From an uncultured Paracoccaceae bacterium (GTDB lineage: Bacteria; Pseudomonadota; Alphaproteobacteria; Rhodobacterales; Rhodobacteraceae), in the NCBI GenBank assembly GCA_947495795.1, contig CANMAI010000014.1, positions 37,091 to 101,090 of the forward strand: DNA of 64,000 nt. The letters run 5' to 3'. Positions 17,288 through 26,577 of the stretch are shown here, piece after piece. How positions within the stretch are numbered: position 1 is the stretch's first letter; each line of letters starts with the position of its first letter. The translations under genes were made by a program, and so were the position numbers. The notes under the pieces were generated by a model. The model saw nothing but the letters and a program-made list of their open reading frames with translations, searched no databases and was not told the origin of the DNA.

Positions 17288-18763
17288 ATGAAAAATTACC
17301 AACTATACATAAATGGTGAATGGCGCGACGCCTCGGGCGGTGAAACCTTCGCTACTACGAACCCGTTTACGGGCAAAGACTGGGCCAATATTCCACTGGC
17401 CAGCGAACGGGATGTGGACGACGCGATTGCGGCTGCGCGCTCAGCATTCTCTGATTCCTGGTCAAAGATGCCGGGGGTCAAGCGCGGGGAACTCCTCATT
17501 AAGCTGGCAGAGTTGCTCGAACGCGACGCGTTAAAGATGGGTGAGATCGAGACCACTGACAATGGCAAGGTGTTGCGTGAGACCAAAACGCAGATGATCT
17601 TTGGCGGTAGACAACTGCGGTTTGCGGCAGGGTATGCTGACAAATTGTTTGGTCAGGTCTTACCGCTAGACAATCCAGAAATGTTCGATTTCGTCACACG
17701 TGAGCCTTTGGGCGTGTGCGTCCTGATCGTAGCGTGGAATTCTCCAATATCCCTGCTCTGCAACAAGTTGCCTTGGGCTCTGGCATCAGGAAACTGCGTT
17801 GTGGTGAAACCATCCGAACACGCGTCGGCTTCCACCTTGGAATTCGCTAAATTGGTTGAGGAAGCAGGGTTCCCGCCCGGTGTCTTCAATGTGGTGACGG
17901 GCGATGTGCGCACTGGCGCACCGCTCTGTACCGCGAATGGTGTGGATGCCATCAGCTTTACCGGAAGCCCCCAGGTTGCAAAACAAATTGCCAAATCCGC
18001 TGCCGAAAACCTCATCCCTGTCACTCTGGAGTTGGGAGGCAAATCACCCAACATCGTCTTTGACGACGCGGACTTCGACCGCGCATTGATCGGTGCAATG
18101 GCAGGCATCTTTGCGGCGACAGGCCAGACTTGCATCGCCGGGTCGCGCTTGCTTGTGCAACGCGGCAACTATGATCGAATGGTCGATGGGTTGTCGAAAC
18201 GAGCGCGGCATATCCGACTGGGAAATCCGCTTGATCTGGAAACCGAGATGGGGACGGTCGCGAACAAGCCCCAGTTCGATGCCATCATGCGCCGCATTGA
18301 AGCCGCCAAGACCGAAGGCGCCCGGCTGGTCTCAGGCGGCGTACCTGCTCAAGGTGATCACTTGGGCAACGGGCTGTTTATAGAACCAACAATTTTTGCC
18401 GATGTGGACAACGATATGTCGATCGCACAAGAAGAAGTGTTCGGTCCGGTGCTATCGATCATCCCCTTCGATACAGAAGAGGAGGCCGTCGAGATTGCCA
18501 ATGGCACTCGATATGGTCTGGCGGCCGGCATATGGACCAAAGACATCACGCGTGCGCTTCGGATGACCCGCGCTGTGAACAGTGGTGTGATGTGGGTCAA
18601 TACTTACCGCGCACCAGCTGTTCAGGCCCCGTTCGGCGGCATGAAGCAAAGTGGATATGGACGTGAGCGGGGCGAGCAAGGCTTTGATGAGTTCACCCAC
18701 ACCAAAAATGTCATGATCGACCTCTCTGAAGAGGTGCGCGATCCGTTCGTGATGAAAACGTGA
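17288..18763 (+). CDS. Aldehyde dehydrogenase family protein
   Basis: This 491-residue NAD(P)-dependent aldehyde dehydrogenase oxidises an aldehyde to the acid. The catalytic machinery is complete: catalytic Cys282 in GQTCIAG, general-base Glu248 in LELGGKSP, Asn151 in VAWNSP and the cofactor motif FTGS at 224-227. The start has a GAGGAAC site. It lies between an MmgE/PrpD gene and a phosphotriesterase-like gene in a plus-strand operon, so an aldehyde derived from a lactone or hydroxy acid is a plausible substrate. The exact substrate is not recognisable. Confidence 0.95.
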   Translation: MKNYQLYINGEWRDASGGETFATTNPFTGKDWANIPLASERDVDDAIAAARSAFSDSWSKMPGVKRGELLIKLAELLERDALKMGEIETTDNGKVLRETKTQMIFGGRQLRFAAGYADKLFGQVLPLDNPEMFDFVTREPLGVCVLIVAWNSPISLLCNKLPWALASGNCVVVKPSEHASASTLEFAKLVEEAGFPPGVFNVVTGDVRTGAPLCTANGVDAISFTGSPQVAKQIAKSAAENLIPVTLELGGKSPNIVFDDADFDRALIGAMAGIFAATGQTCIAGSRLLVQRGNYDRMVDGLSKRARHIRLGNPLDLETEMGTVANKPQFDAIMRRIEAAKTEGARLVSGGVPAQGDHLGNGLFIEPTIFADVDNDMSIAQEEVFGPVLSIIPFDTEEEAVEIANGTRYGLAAGIWTKDITRALRMTRAVNSGVMWVNTYRAPAVQAPFGGMKQSGYGRERGEQGFDEFTHTKNVMIDLSEEVRDPFVMKT

Positions 18764-18773
18764 GGGAAAAGTC

Positions 18774-19712
18774 ATGGCTCAGGTCATAACCGTCACGGGC
18801 CCGATGGATGCTGCCGATCTTGGTCGGGTGCTGTCGCACGAGCATGTGGTTTTGGGGACCAACGGTCTGCGCACAAACTATCCAGACCTTTTGCCCGATC
18901 TGCAGGAAATCGAAGAAATCTGTGTGGAGAAGCTGAGCCGAGTGAAAGCTGAGGGTTGGGACACGCTTATCGACCATACGACCTTTGACATTGGTCGTGA
19001 TGTCGCACTGCTGAAACGGATTTCAGAACGTTCAGGTGTTCGGATTGTCGCCGCGACAGGCATTTGGATGCTGGCGCCACGTTGGTTCCAGAAACGGCCT
19101 GCGGACCAGATGGTGCCCCTCTTTACAGGAGACATTCAGGATGGCGTGGCGCACACGGGGATCAGAGCGGGGATCATCAAATGTGCACTGGATCGCGCCG
19201 GTTTAGAAAAGCCTTTGGAGCAGATACTGAGAGCCTGCGCCCGGGCTCATATCCAAACCGGCGTTCCCATTTCCACCCACACGTTTGCTGAGGGCCGTAG
19301 TGGCGACATTCAGCAGGACATTTTTGCGGAGGAAGGCGTAGATCTTAAACGTGTCTTGATCGGCCACAGCGGAGATACGGAAAATTTGGATTATCTGCGC
19401 GGTTTGATGGAGCGGGGCAGCTTCATAGGCATGGACCGGTTTGGTATTGAAAGCACACTGAGTGATGACAGGCGATGTGCAGTTGTCGCAAAGCTCGCCG
19501 CCGAGGGCTATGCCCAGCAGATGATGTTATCACACGATTCCAATAGCTGGAGCGACCGTGATCTTGGCACCACGCCCGACCCGGCGCGCAAGCATTGGCA
19601 TTATTTCAACATGACAGCGCGGATCCTACCTCGCCTGCGCGAGCTTGGCGTTTCGGACGAACAAATAGATCAGATGACGGGATCAAACGTGCAGAGATTG
19701 TTCGGCGGTTGA
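18774..19712 (+). CDS. Phosphotriesterase-like lactonase/amidohydrolase
   Basis: This 312-residue member of the phosphotriesterase family is a TIM-barrel metal hydrolase; bacterial relatives mostly act as lactonases. The binuclear-metal ligands are all present: His22 and His24 (SHEHV), the carbamylated-type Lys136 (IIKCAL), His169 (STHTF), His198 (IGHSG) and Asp255 (LSHDS). A ribosome-binding site (AGGGAAAA) precedes the ATG. It is 10 bases downstream of the aldehyde dehydrogenase gene and 40 bases upstream of the second MmgE/PrpD gene, a position that suggests a lactone intermediate in the pathway. Confidence 0.92.
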   Translation: MAQVITVTGPMDAADLGRVLSHEHVVLGTNGLRTNYPDLLPDLQEIEEICVEKLSRVKAEGWDTLIDHTTFDIGRDVALLKRISERSGVRIVAATGIWMLAPRWFQKRPADQMVPLFTGDIQDGVAHTGIRAGIIKCALDRAGLEKPLEQILRACARAHIQTGVPISTHTFAEGRSGDIQQDIFAEEGVDLKRVLIGHSGDTENLDYLRGLMERGSFIGMDRFGIESTLSDDRRCAVVAKLAAEGYAQQMMLSHDSNSWSDRDLGTTPDPARKHWHYFNMTARILPRLRELGVSDEQIDQMTGSNVQRLFGG

Positions 19713-19752
19713 GCGGACGCTCTCTTTGTGAAGTCGCTGTTGAAAGGACAAA

Positions 19753-21096
19753 ATGGATCACACCCTTGCCAGTATCGCACGATACGTCGATGCGCTTACG
19801 TTCGAAGACTTGGACGAAAAAACAGTTCATGAAGCCAAACGACGGTTAGTAGACGGGTTTGCCTGCGCGTTGGGTGCTTTTGATGCTCCATTGAGTCGGT
19901 CAGCACGGGAAATCGCTCCACAAGGATTGTCATCAAACGCTTCACGGATTTGGGGAACCGATACATTCACGACACCGGAGGCTGCCGCTTTCGCCAACGG
20001 AGTCATGCTGCGTGAACTCGACCTTAGTGACATGTACCGCGTCAAGAGTGGTGGTCATCCGAGTGACGTCATCTCGGCAGTTTTGGCAATGAGTGAGGTG
20101 GAAAACGTAACAGTGGGCGACGCAATCCTGGCAATCGTCGCGGCTTACGAAGTCTACTGCACGTTCTGCGAAACAGTCGACATCAACTCGCAAGGGTGGG
20201 ACCAACCGGTTTATGGGGTCATGGCGAGTGCAGCCGGTGCCGCGAAAGTTCTGAACCTCGACCCTGAGCGCATTGCGCAGGCGATTGCGCTGGCGATCAC
20301 ACCAAACATGGCGCTTGCTCAGACACGAAGGGGTAACATCTGCAACTGGAAAGGTGCCGCAGCTGCAAACGCAGCGCGAAACGGCCTCTATGCTGCAGTA
20401 TTGGCAAAGGCTGGCTTTGAGGGCCCGGAGGAGGCATTTGAAGGAGCGGCCGGTCTTTGGCGGGTTCTCGGAAAACAAACCTGGACGATAGGACAAGGCT
20501 CTCCAAGGATTAATGGCACACACATCAAGCAATATGCGGTTTGTTATCATGGACAAGGAGCCATTCAGGCGGCCCTTTCCATCCGCGGCGACATTGATGG
20601 AGCCGAGATACGGCGGGTGAAAATAGAAACCTACCGACAAGCACATACCTACATGGCTGGAGAGCCAAATCGGTGGGCACCGCAGACCAGGGAAACAGCC
20701 GACCACAGTTTGCCGTTCGTAACGGCCACAGCGCTACACTACGGAGACGTGACAGAAGACTCATTCGTGCAAGATCGTCTGAGTGACCCGGCCTTAAAGC
20801 GGCTCATGGATGTAACAGATGTAACGGTCGATGAAGACTTGGCATCCAAATACCCGACCTCCGCCCCGTGTAGACTGACGGTAGAATTGATGGGTGATCG
20901 CACCTTGGTTACGCATGTCGCCTCCCCTGAAGGACATAGCGACAACCCACTCAGCGATGACAAGCTTGCGCAAAAATTTCGCGATAGAGCATCAGCCAAT
21001 TTATCGTTGGCGGGCTGCGACAGAGCGCTAGAAACGCTGTGGAACCTAGAACCTGATCAACCAGCAAGCATTCTGTCTGCCGCCTTAGTCGACTAG
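19753..21096 (+). CDS. MmgE/PrpD family protein (second in operon)
   Basis: This 447-residue MmgE/PrpD superfamily protein differs from the first in the operon. The opening is LASIARYVDALTFEDLDEKTV, with MLRELDLSDMYRVKSGGHPSDVISAVLA in place of the AHAFDFDDTH segment, as in the branch represented by 2-methylcitrate dehydratase PrpD. HIKQYAVCYHGQGAIQAAL near residue 255 carries the conserved Lys/His region. The start has an AAAGGAC site. It closes the operon and converges on a LysR gene with only four bases of overlap. The pair of divergent MmgE/PrpD genes in one operon suggests two successive dehydration, epimerisation or decarboxylation steps. Confidence 0.92.
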   Translation: MDHTLASIARYVDALTFEDLDEKTVHEAKRRLVDGFACALGAFDAPLSRSAREIAPQGLSSNASRIWGTDTFTTPEAAAFANGVMLRELDLSDMYRVKSGGHPSDVISAVLAMSEVENVTVGDAILAIVAAYEVYCTFCETVDINSQGWDQPVYGVMASAAGAAKVLNLDPERIAQAIALAITPNMALAQTRRGNICNWKGAAAANAARNGLYAAVLAKAGFEGPEEAFEGAAGLWRVLGKQTWTIGQGSPRINGTHIKQYAVCYHGQGAIQAALSIRGDIDGAEIRRVKIETYRQAHTYMAGEPNRWAPQTRETADHSLPFVTATALHYGDVTEDSFVQDRLSDPALKRLMDVTDVTVDEDLASKYPTSAPCRLTVELMGDRTLVTHVASPEGHSDNPLSDDKLAQKFRDRASANLSLAGCDRALETLWNLEPDQPASILSAALVD

Positions 21097-22013
21097 GCGA
21101 CAATGGGGCTTTCAAGTGTTTCGGGTTGCGACAAAGGCGCCCGCAGTAATTCCATGATATTCCGCAAAGGAGAACTCATGACGAGATCCTTGCGGACACC
21201 TGCGTGGATCTGTGATGACGGGATCATATGATCAAGCGAACGCGCAACAATGCCGGTATCCCGGTCAGGATTATAGTTGCCGCTCCTTACGATTGCGACG
21301 CCCACGCCCGAGCGTACCAATCGCTTCATGGAAGCAACGTCACCAATGCCCAGAGCTATGTTCAACTTGATACCTGCTGCGCGAAACGCAGTCCGTATCA
21401 CTTCGCTCGATGCAAAATTTTTATCGTAGGTGATGAGGGGGTACATACCAACTGCGCTAAGTGAAAAGTCTGTCTCAGTAGCCAGCGGACAGTCTTCAGG
21501 CATTATCGCAATCCAACCAAGCGAATAACAGGGGTACGTCTCAATGGAGGATGGGGCGTTCGTAGTATCAGAGAACAAACCGATATCAGCGCGGCTTGAT
21601 GTCAATTCTTCCATGATTGCGCTCTGACAAAAGTTGCGCACTTCTACTTTGGTCTTGGGATATCGGGTGACAAATTGACCAATGGTTCGCATGAGAATTT
21701 GAGCAGGTGTCGGTCCGCTGGCGATGATGATAGGCTTTTCCATAGGTGAGGTAAGAGCACGCGCCTTATCAGCCAGATCTTCGGCTTTCCGTACAACGTC
21801 GATGATATCGGGGATGAGCGTAGCGCCCAGTGGCGTCAGCCCGACAAACCGCCGCTTGTCTCTTACAAACAGAGGTTCCCCCAATTCGGTTTCGACAGCT
21901 CTGATGTGAGCGCTGACACCGGGTTGAGTTGCGTTCAATGCAACGGCAGCCCGCGTGAGGTTCATTTCGCTGCTGACGACAGCAACGATGGACTTCATTT
22001 GATGCAGCTTCAT
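21093..22013 (-). CDS. LysR family transcriptional regulator
   Basis: This is a LysR-type regulator of about 306 residues. It has a winged helix at the N-terminus (MNLTRAAVALNATQPGVSAHIRAVE, residues about 15-45) and an effector domain containing PIIIASGPTPAQILMRTIGQF. The N-terminal pattern, with ATQPGVSAHIRAVE and PLFVRDKRRFVGLT, is like the CysB/Cbl and related LysR branch. ATG 22013 is favoured by GGGGAGG upstream. It sits between the MmgE/PrpD operon (convergent) and the beta-hydroxyacid dehydrogenase gene (divergent), so the latter is a candidate target. Confidence 0.92.
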   Translation of the reverse strand: MKLHQMKSIVAVVSSEMNLTRAAVALNATQPGVSAHIRAVETELGEPLFVRDKRRFVGLTPLGATLIPDIIDVVRKAEDLADKARALTSPMEKPIIIASGPTPAQILMRTIGQFVTRYPKTKVEVRNFCQSAIMEELTSSRADIGLFSDTTNAPSSIETYPCYSLGWIAIMPEDCPLATETDFSLSAVGMYPLITYDKNFASSEVIRTAFRAAGIKLNIALGIGDVASMKRLVRSGVGVAIVRSGNYNPDRDTGIVARSLDHMIPSSQIHAGVRKDLVMSSPLRNIMELLRAPLSQPETLESPIVA

Positions 22014-22301
22014 AAGTGTCCTCCCCACACGTCTGTTCTGCTATTTTTGATCTTCATCACACTTCGGACAGGCGCTGGCTGACGAAACTTGCTGCTTCGG
22101 TATCAAAAAAGCGATTGTCGAGTGCTAGCCAACCTCCCAATCGGCAAGACAGTCCCATTGTCCCACCAAAAATCGTCCTGTCAAGGACCTACGGTTCGGG
22201 TGCTTCTATAAGCGAACGCTATTGGTTGAGGTTTTACTTTGATTTCGTACCGGCCTGACAGCGAGGTACACTGCAGTCGACACGATTGAATGAGGGTTGT
22301 C

Positions 22302-23207
22302 GTGAAACGTTGCGGGCTCATTGGCTTAGGAAACATGGGGGCTTCAATTGGAAGACACCTGGTACGTGCCAGTCCCCTAAATGTCTGCGATACCGACGCG
22401 ACGCGGAGTGCGCTGTTGAACGAACTAGGCGCACAGGTCTTTGCAACGCCAAAGGCAATCGCTGAACAGTCAGACGTCGTCTTTTTATCATTACCGACAC
22501 CCGAGGCGGTGGAAGAGGTGTTAACCGGCGAGGCTGGCGTTTTTCGCGCTTCGCCCCCGTTTACGATCGTTGATCTCTCCACAACCGGGCCGGCTTTGAC
22601 GGTAAGAATGGCCGCAATATCTGATGAAAGAGGGATTGAGTATCTCGACGCGCCAGTCAGCGGCGGAAGCACCGGCGCCGCAGCCGCGAGCCTTACAATC
22701 ATTGCGGCTGGACGTACCGAGACATTCAACAACATCAAACCGTTGCTTGCTACCTTCTCGGCAAGGCAATTCCTGATCGGGCCGGATCCTGGTCAAGGTC
22801 AAATGATGAAGCTGGTCAACAACATGCTGATCTCAGCTTGTGCCGTTGCAAGTTTCGAAGTTCTCGTTCTTGGGGCGAAGGCTGGACTTGATGCGGAAAG
22901 GATGCTTGAGGTCATAAACGTCTCCTCTGGTCGCAATTGGGTCACTATGGAGAAGGTCTCTGGCTCCATCCTCGACCGGAACTTCCCACCAGGCTTCGCC
23001 ACCGAACTTCTGCTCAAGGACGTAAAGTTAGGGCTGTCTGAAGCGGAGCACTACGGCGCGACAATGAGTGTTGTCAGTCGTGTGAGGGATTTTCTGACAT
23101 TTGCGGTCTCGCAAGGCGACGGCCCGAGTGACTATGCAACCATCATCCGGCATTTGGAACATTGGGCGGGGACTGAGGTCTCTCGCGGCGGTAGCACGGC
23201 CACCTAA
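22302..23207 (+). CDS. NAD(P)-dependent beta-hydroxyacid dehydrogenase (3-hydroxyisobutyrate dehydrogenase-like)
   Basis: This is a beta-hydroxyacid dehydrogenase-family protein of about 301 residues that oxidises a 3-hydroxy acid (or reduces a semialdehyde). Near the N-terminus is the cofactor motif GLIGLGNMG, then the substrate motif DAPVSGGSTGA near residue 120 and the catalytic-Lys helix MMKLVNNML near residue 170. The GTG at 22302 has GAGGG six bases upstream and is favoured over the ATG at 22290. It is divergent to a LysR gene and converges on the amino-acid ABC transporter operon. The true substrate is unknown. Confidence 0.9.
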   Translation: MKRCGLIGLGNMGASIGRHLVRASPLNVCDTDATRSALLNELGAQVFATPKAIAEQSDVVFLSLPTPEAVEEVLTGEAGVFRASPPFTIVDLSTTGPALTVRMAAISDERGIEYLDAPVSGGSTGAAAASLTIIAAGRTETFNNIKPLLATFSARQFLIGPDPGQGQMMKLVNNMLISACAVASFEVLVLGAKAGLDAERMLEVINVSSGRNWVTMEKVSGSILDRNFPPGFATELLLKDVKLGLSEAEHYGATMSVVSRVRDFLTFAVSQGDGPSDYATIIRHLEHWAGTEVSRGGSTAT

Positions 23208-23214
23208 AGAACGA

Positions 23215-23961
23215 TCAGTGGATCGCTTTCAGGAACGACTTGGCACGATCACTGATGTCGCCGGAAAAGAAGTCAGAAACCGGCGCGCGATCCACCATCT
23301 GACCGTCAGCCATGAACCAGATCGAATCGGCTACCTCCTTGGCGAAGCCCATTTCATGAGTGACACAAAGCATCGTCATGCCACGACCAGCAAGAGTCTT
23401 CATGAGGGAAAGAACCTCACCAACCATCTCCGGATCAAGCGCGCTTGTCGGTTCATCAAAGAGCATCACAGTGGGTTCGAGAGCAACTGCACGACAGATG
23501 GACACCCTTTGCTGCTGACCGCCCGAGAGCTCCATGGGTTTTTTGTGCAATTCGTCTCCCAAACCGACTGATGCCAGCAGCTCGCTCGCGGTCTGTTCAG
23601 CCTCCTTTTTTGGCCGGTGCAGGACCCTGATGAGACCTAGAGCAACATTGTCCCGGGCTGAGAGGTGAGGGAAGAGATTGAAGCTCTGAAAGACCATCCC
23701 GATCTTGGTTCTGAGCGTTTCGACCGACATCCCCTTTTCATAAATGTCCCGACCTTCAAACAGTATCTGCCCCGCGCTAATGGATTCGAGCCGATTTAGC
23801 GTTCGGATCAGAGTGGACTTGCCAGAACCGGAAGGACCACAGACAACGACAACTTCGTTTTTCTCGAGCTGCGCATTTATGCCTTTGAGGGCTTCGAAAT
23901 TGCCGAACTTGCAGTGCACATCCTTTATCTGCAAGATCGGGTCTTCATTGGTCACTGTCAT
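23215..23961 (-). CDS. Polar amino-acid ABC transporter ATP-binding protein
   Basis: This is a GlnQ/HisP-type ATPase of about 248 residues that powers import of a polar amino acid or similar compound. It shows Walker A GPSGSGKST near residue 40, the signature LSGGQQQR and Walker B VMLFDEPTSALDP. The ATG at 23961 (MTVTNED) gives a family-like start and overlaps the end of the upstream permease gene. It is the last gene of a minus-strand operon with two permeases and a substrate-binding protein, a complete transporter. Confidence 0.94.
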   Translation of the reverse strand: MTVTNEDPILQIKDVHCKFGNFEALKGINAQLEKNEVVVVCGPSGSGKSTLIRTLNRLESISAGQILFEGRDIYEKGMSVETLRTKIGMVFQSFNLFPHLSARDNVALGLIRVLHRPKKEAEQTASELLASVGLGDELHKKPMELSGGQQQRVSICRAVALEPTVMLFDEPTSALDPEMVGEVLSLMKTLAGRGMTMLCVTHEMGFAKEVADSIWFMADGQMVDRAPVSDFFSGDISDRAKSFLKAIH

Positions 23962-24646
23962 TGGAAAGCCTGCCACGTGCGATGCGGCGCTCAAGTTGGC
24001 CACCCAATTGGGATAGACCCGAACACAGCACGAAGTAAGAAATTGCGAGGATCGTGAAGATCTCGACGGGTTTAACCAGCAAAATCTTGTTCAATTCATG
24101 GGCCACGTAGGTCAACTCGTTGAACGTGATAATGTAGCCTAAGGATGTCTCTTTGATGATCAGTATGAACTGGCTTACCAGGCCCGGAATACAGTTTGTC
24201 AGGGCTTGCGGCAAAACAATCAAAAACGTGGTCTGCCAATACCGAAAGCCAAGGGCACTTGCCGCATCGTACTGTCCTTTTGGCAGGGCCTCGATCGCGG
24301 CTCGAATGACCTCGGCCAGATAGGCCGAACTAAAAATCGTGATCGCCAGAACGATTGTCACAAACGGAGACAACGAAAAGGGGAGGACGTAAGGCAGAAA
24401 GTAGTAGATCCAAAAGATCAACATAAGCAGGGGCATGCTCCGCACGAAATAGATGTAGCCGGTGTAAAAGCGTGCCAACGTCTTGTTGCCATGAGTCCGC
24501 GCTAGAGCCAGAAGAGTCGCGATAGGAAAGCAGATGGCAAGGCAAAGCAAAGACGTCAGGATCGTCATGGCCAGACCGCCCAGTGGCCCGTTGGGGTAGT
24601 GCCCCACCAACAAGAGCCGGCCGTATTGTTCAAGCAGTTCGATCAT
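23945..24646 (-). CDS. Polar amino-acid ABC transporter permease
   Basis: This is a 233-residue HisMQ-type permease with about five membrane segments and the conserved coupling motif around EAxxALGFRYWQTTFLIVLPQA near residue 150, which contacts the ATPase. It ends inside the ATPase gene and follows the other permease gene by two bases, so all are in one operon. It is one half of a heterodimeric channel. The substrate is set by the binding protein and is not evident from this gene. Confidence 0.94.
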   Translation of the reverse strand: MIELLEQYGRLLLVGHYPNGPLGGLAMTILTSLLCLAICFPIATLLALARTHGNKTLARFYTGYIYFVRSMPLLMLIFWIYYFLPYVLPFSLSPFVTIVLAITIFSSAYLAEVIRAAIEALPKGQYDAASALGFRYWQTTFLIVLPQALTNCIPGLVSQFILIIKETSLGYIITFNELTYVAHELNKILLVKPVEIFTILAISYFVLCSGLSQLGGQLERRIARGRLSNDSDQ

Positions 24647-24648
24647 TG

Positions 24649-25341
24649 CTATCCCCGCTTCAGTGCGTATCGGGCAACTAAGCGGTCCCCGAAGAACATG
24701 ATCATTATCGTTCCGACCATGTATATGAGCGTGACGAGGGAAAACGCCTCGAACGCTCGAAACGTTTGTGTCTCGATGCTTCGGGCCTGATACGAGAGTT
24801 CCGCTACGCCGATTGCTGAGGCCAGACTTGTTCCCTTAAAAAGGATCAATGCTTGGTTGACCAATGGCGGCAACGATAGTCGCCAAGCTTGCGGGAAGAT
24901 GACCCACCTCATCATCTTGGCATAGTTCATGCCGATTGTGCGTGCTGCCTCGAATTGGCCAGGAGGGATCGCACGCAGGCCACTGCGAATATCCTCCGAC
25001 ATGTAAGAGGCCGAGTATAGGGTTAGCGAAACCCATGCAAAGAAGACTTCCGGGTTACCACGGTTGATTGATTGGGTGAACGCTTGGGGCAGCAATTCGG
25101 GTAGAGCGAAATACCAAACAAAGAGCTGAACCAAGAGTGGCACCGAGCGGTGGTAGTCCACAAACACGATGCAAAACCAGCGCGTGGGCAGAAAATCGAT
25201 GTTCCTTACCGCGGCGATCAAAAGCCCCAGAATGATTGCAGCAACCCAAGCTGCGAGAGCCAAAGAAAAAGTTGTTATCGCGCCGCTGACCAGATAGTCG
25301 AAATATCGATCTTCAAGGATGGCGCTATAGTCGAGAGTCAT
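24649..25341 (-). CDS. Polar amino-acid ABC transporter permease
   Basis: This 230-residue HisMQ-type permease has five hydrophobic segments and the coupling motif GQFEAARTIGMNYAKMMRWVI near residue 140, giving the second half of the channel. The ATG at 25341 lies directly downstream of a strong 13-base hairpin between this gene and the binding-protein gene, which probably sets the excess of binding protein over membrane components. It is separated from the next permease by two bases. Confidence 0.94.
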   Translation of the reverse strand: MTLDYSAILEDRYFDYLVSGAITTFSLALAAWVAAIILGLLIAAVRNIDFLPTRWFCIVFVDYHRSVPLLVQLFVWYFALPELLPQAFTQSINRGNPEVFFAWVSLTLYSASYMSEDIRSGLRAIPPGQFEAARTIGMNYAKMMRWVIFPQAWRLSLPPLVNQALILFKGTSLASAIGVAELSYQARSIETQTFRAFEAFSLVTLIYMVGTIMIMFFGDRLVARYALKRG

Positions 25342-25361
25342 TCAGGCGGCTTTCCGGGATT

Positions 25362-25395
25362 ATCTCTTTGGGCATCATGAGTTGCCCAAAGAGAT
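25362..25395 (-). terminator. Intra-operon stem-loop between binding-protein and permease genes
   Basis: A perfect 13-base stem (ATCTCTTTGGGCA pairing with TGCCCAAAGAGAT) with an eight-base loop lies in the 70-base gap between the substrate-binding-protein gene and the first permease gene, both transcribed leftward. No T-run follows on the minus strand, so full termination is unlikely. It fits the mRNA-stabilising or attenuating hairpins often found after binding-protein genes in ABC importer operons. Confidence 0.75.
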
Positions 25396-25411
25396 GATAA
25401 ATCAATGCAGC

Positions 25412-26239
25412 TCAATCGTGCGGAACGACCGGATCGCCCATCAACATGGTGCGTTCCTTGTCCAGCATTGAATTTGCACCAAACCACTTGTCCCAGAGCA
25501 CCTGTGCATCGCCAGAGGCCTCATAGGCGTCAAGAAACGCATTTGCTTCGGCCAAGAGCGCAGCTTCACCTTGACGCACGGCAAATGGGATTTGCGACGA
25601 TCGGTAGATTTCGGGCATGATCGAGAATGTCTCTGCACCCTCTGGGTCTTGAGCACGAAGCGACGCAAGCGTAGTTTCGGTCATCAGCATGCCTTGAATG
25701 CGCCCGTTCTTAAGCGCCAGATAGGTCGCAGGTGTATCGTCGAAGCCGATCACATTGGCATTGGGGAAGGTTTCCTGTGCAACAGATTCCAACAAGGAGC
25801 CCTTTGCCACCCCGATCTTCTGATCCGCCAGTTCGTCTCCACTGACTATGCCAGAGTCGGTTCGAACCATGATGCGCGAGTCCACGGTGGCATAGACGTC
25901 GCTGAAGTCCACCTGTTCTGCGCGCTTTTTCGCCCAGCCTAGCAAGGCCGCTTCGATGTCGACGCGTCCTTGCTGCAGCTCTGGGATGCGGCCCTGGGCG
26001 GTTACGACCTTGAGTTCGATGTCCACGCCAAGGTGTTCTGCAAACGCGGTGCAAAGGTCAGGCTCGTATCCGACGGACTGACCAGTTGCCGGATCAGTAA
26101 ATCCGAACGGTTCGAAGCCGCCCAAGACACCACAAATGAGCGCTCCGCGCTCTCGAACTTCTTCAAGTTTGTCGGCAAGTGCAGGTGCTGCCATCGCGCA
26201 CGCCAAGACAAGACCGCCAACAGCGAATGTGAATTTCAT
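25412..26239 (-). CDS. Amino-acid-type ABC transporter substrate-binding protein
   Basis: This is an exported binding protein of about 275 residues (SBP_bac_3 family). It has a Sec signal (MKFTFAVGGLVLACAMAAP, cleavage after ALA) and then RERGALICGVLGGFEPFGF, the family's N-terminal strand. A second-lobe ligand loop VDFSDVYATVDSRIMVR follows the hinge near residue 105. ATG 26239 has a GGGAGGATATC site. It is the first gene of the four-gene operon. A 5-base gap in charged ligand motifs prevents naming the amino acid. Confidence 0.93.
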   Translation of the reverse strand: MKFTFAVGGLVLACAMAAPALADKLEEVRERGALICGVLGGFEPFGFTDPATGQSVGYEPDLCTAFAEHLGVDIELKVVTAQGRIPELQQGRVDIEAALLGWAKKRAEQVDFSDVYATVDSRIMVRTDSGIVSGDELADQKIGVAKGSLLESVAQETFPNANVIGFDDTPATYLALKNGRIQGMLMTETTLASLRAQDPEGAETFSIMPEIYRSSQIPFAVRQGEAALLAEANAFLDAYEASGDAQVLWDKWFGANSMLDKERTMLMGDPVVPHD

Positions 26240-26577
26240 TTGATATCCTCCCATAAGTTCGGTGGGCGCATTTTTTTCGGCGCCTTCCGGACATCCGAAG
26301 TATATGGAGAGGTGGCGAAGCAGCACTAATAGTAATTCGACGCTATCCAATAGCGTTTCGCTATGACCTGCCGGTAGTGCGTCCCGCCGGTCAATCCTAC
26401 CTCACGTGTGTGACCAAACGATCAGTTATGATCAGGCGAAGAATTCTTATGCCTCATCCACTGTCACGAACCCTAGAGTATCCGACAAGTTCAAGGACCA
26501 ACGTACGCGCCTCGGATCTGAGGTTCTGAAAAGTAGGTCGTCTGAATGCGTGCAGCATAATTTTGGAGGAGAAAGAG

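Noticed and set aside
19942..20706. 254-codon open frame on the minus strand
   Set aside because: It lies wholly inside the MmgE/PrpD gene at 19753, has no family match and is a shadow frame of a well-supported gene.
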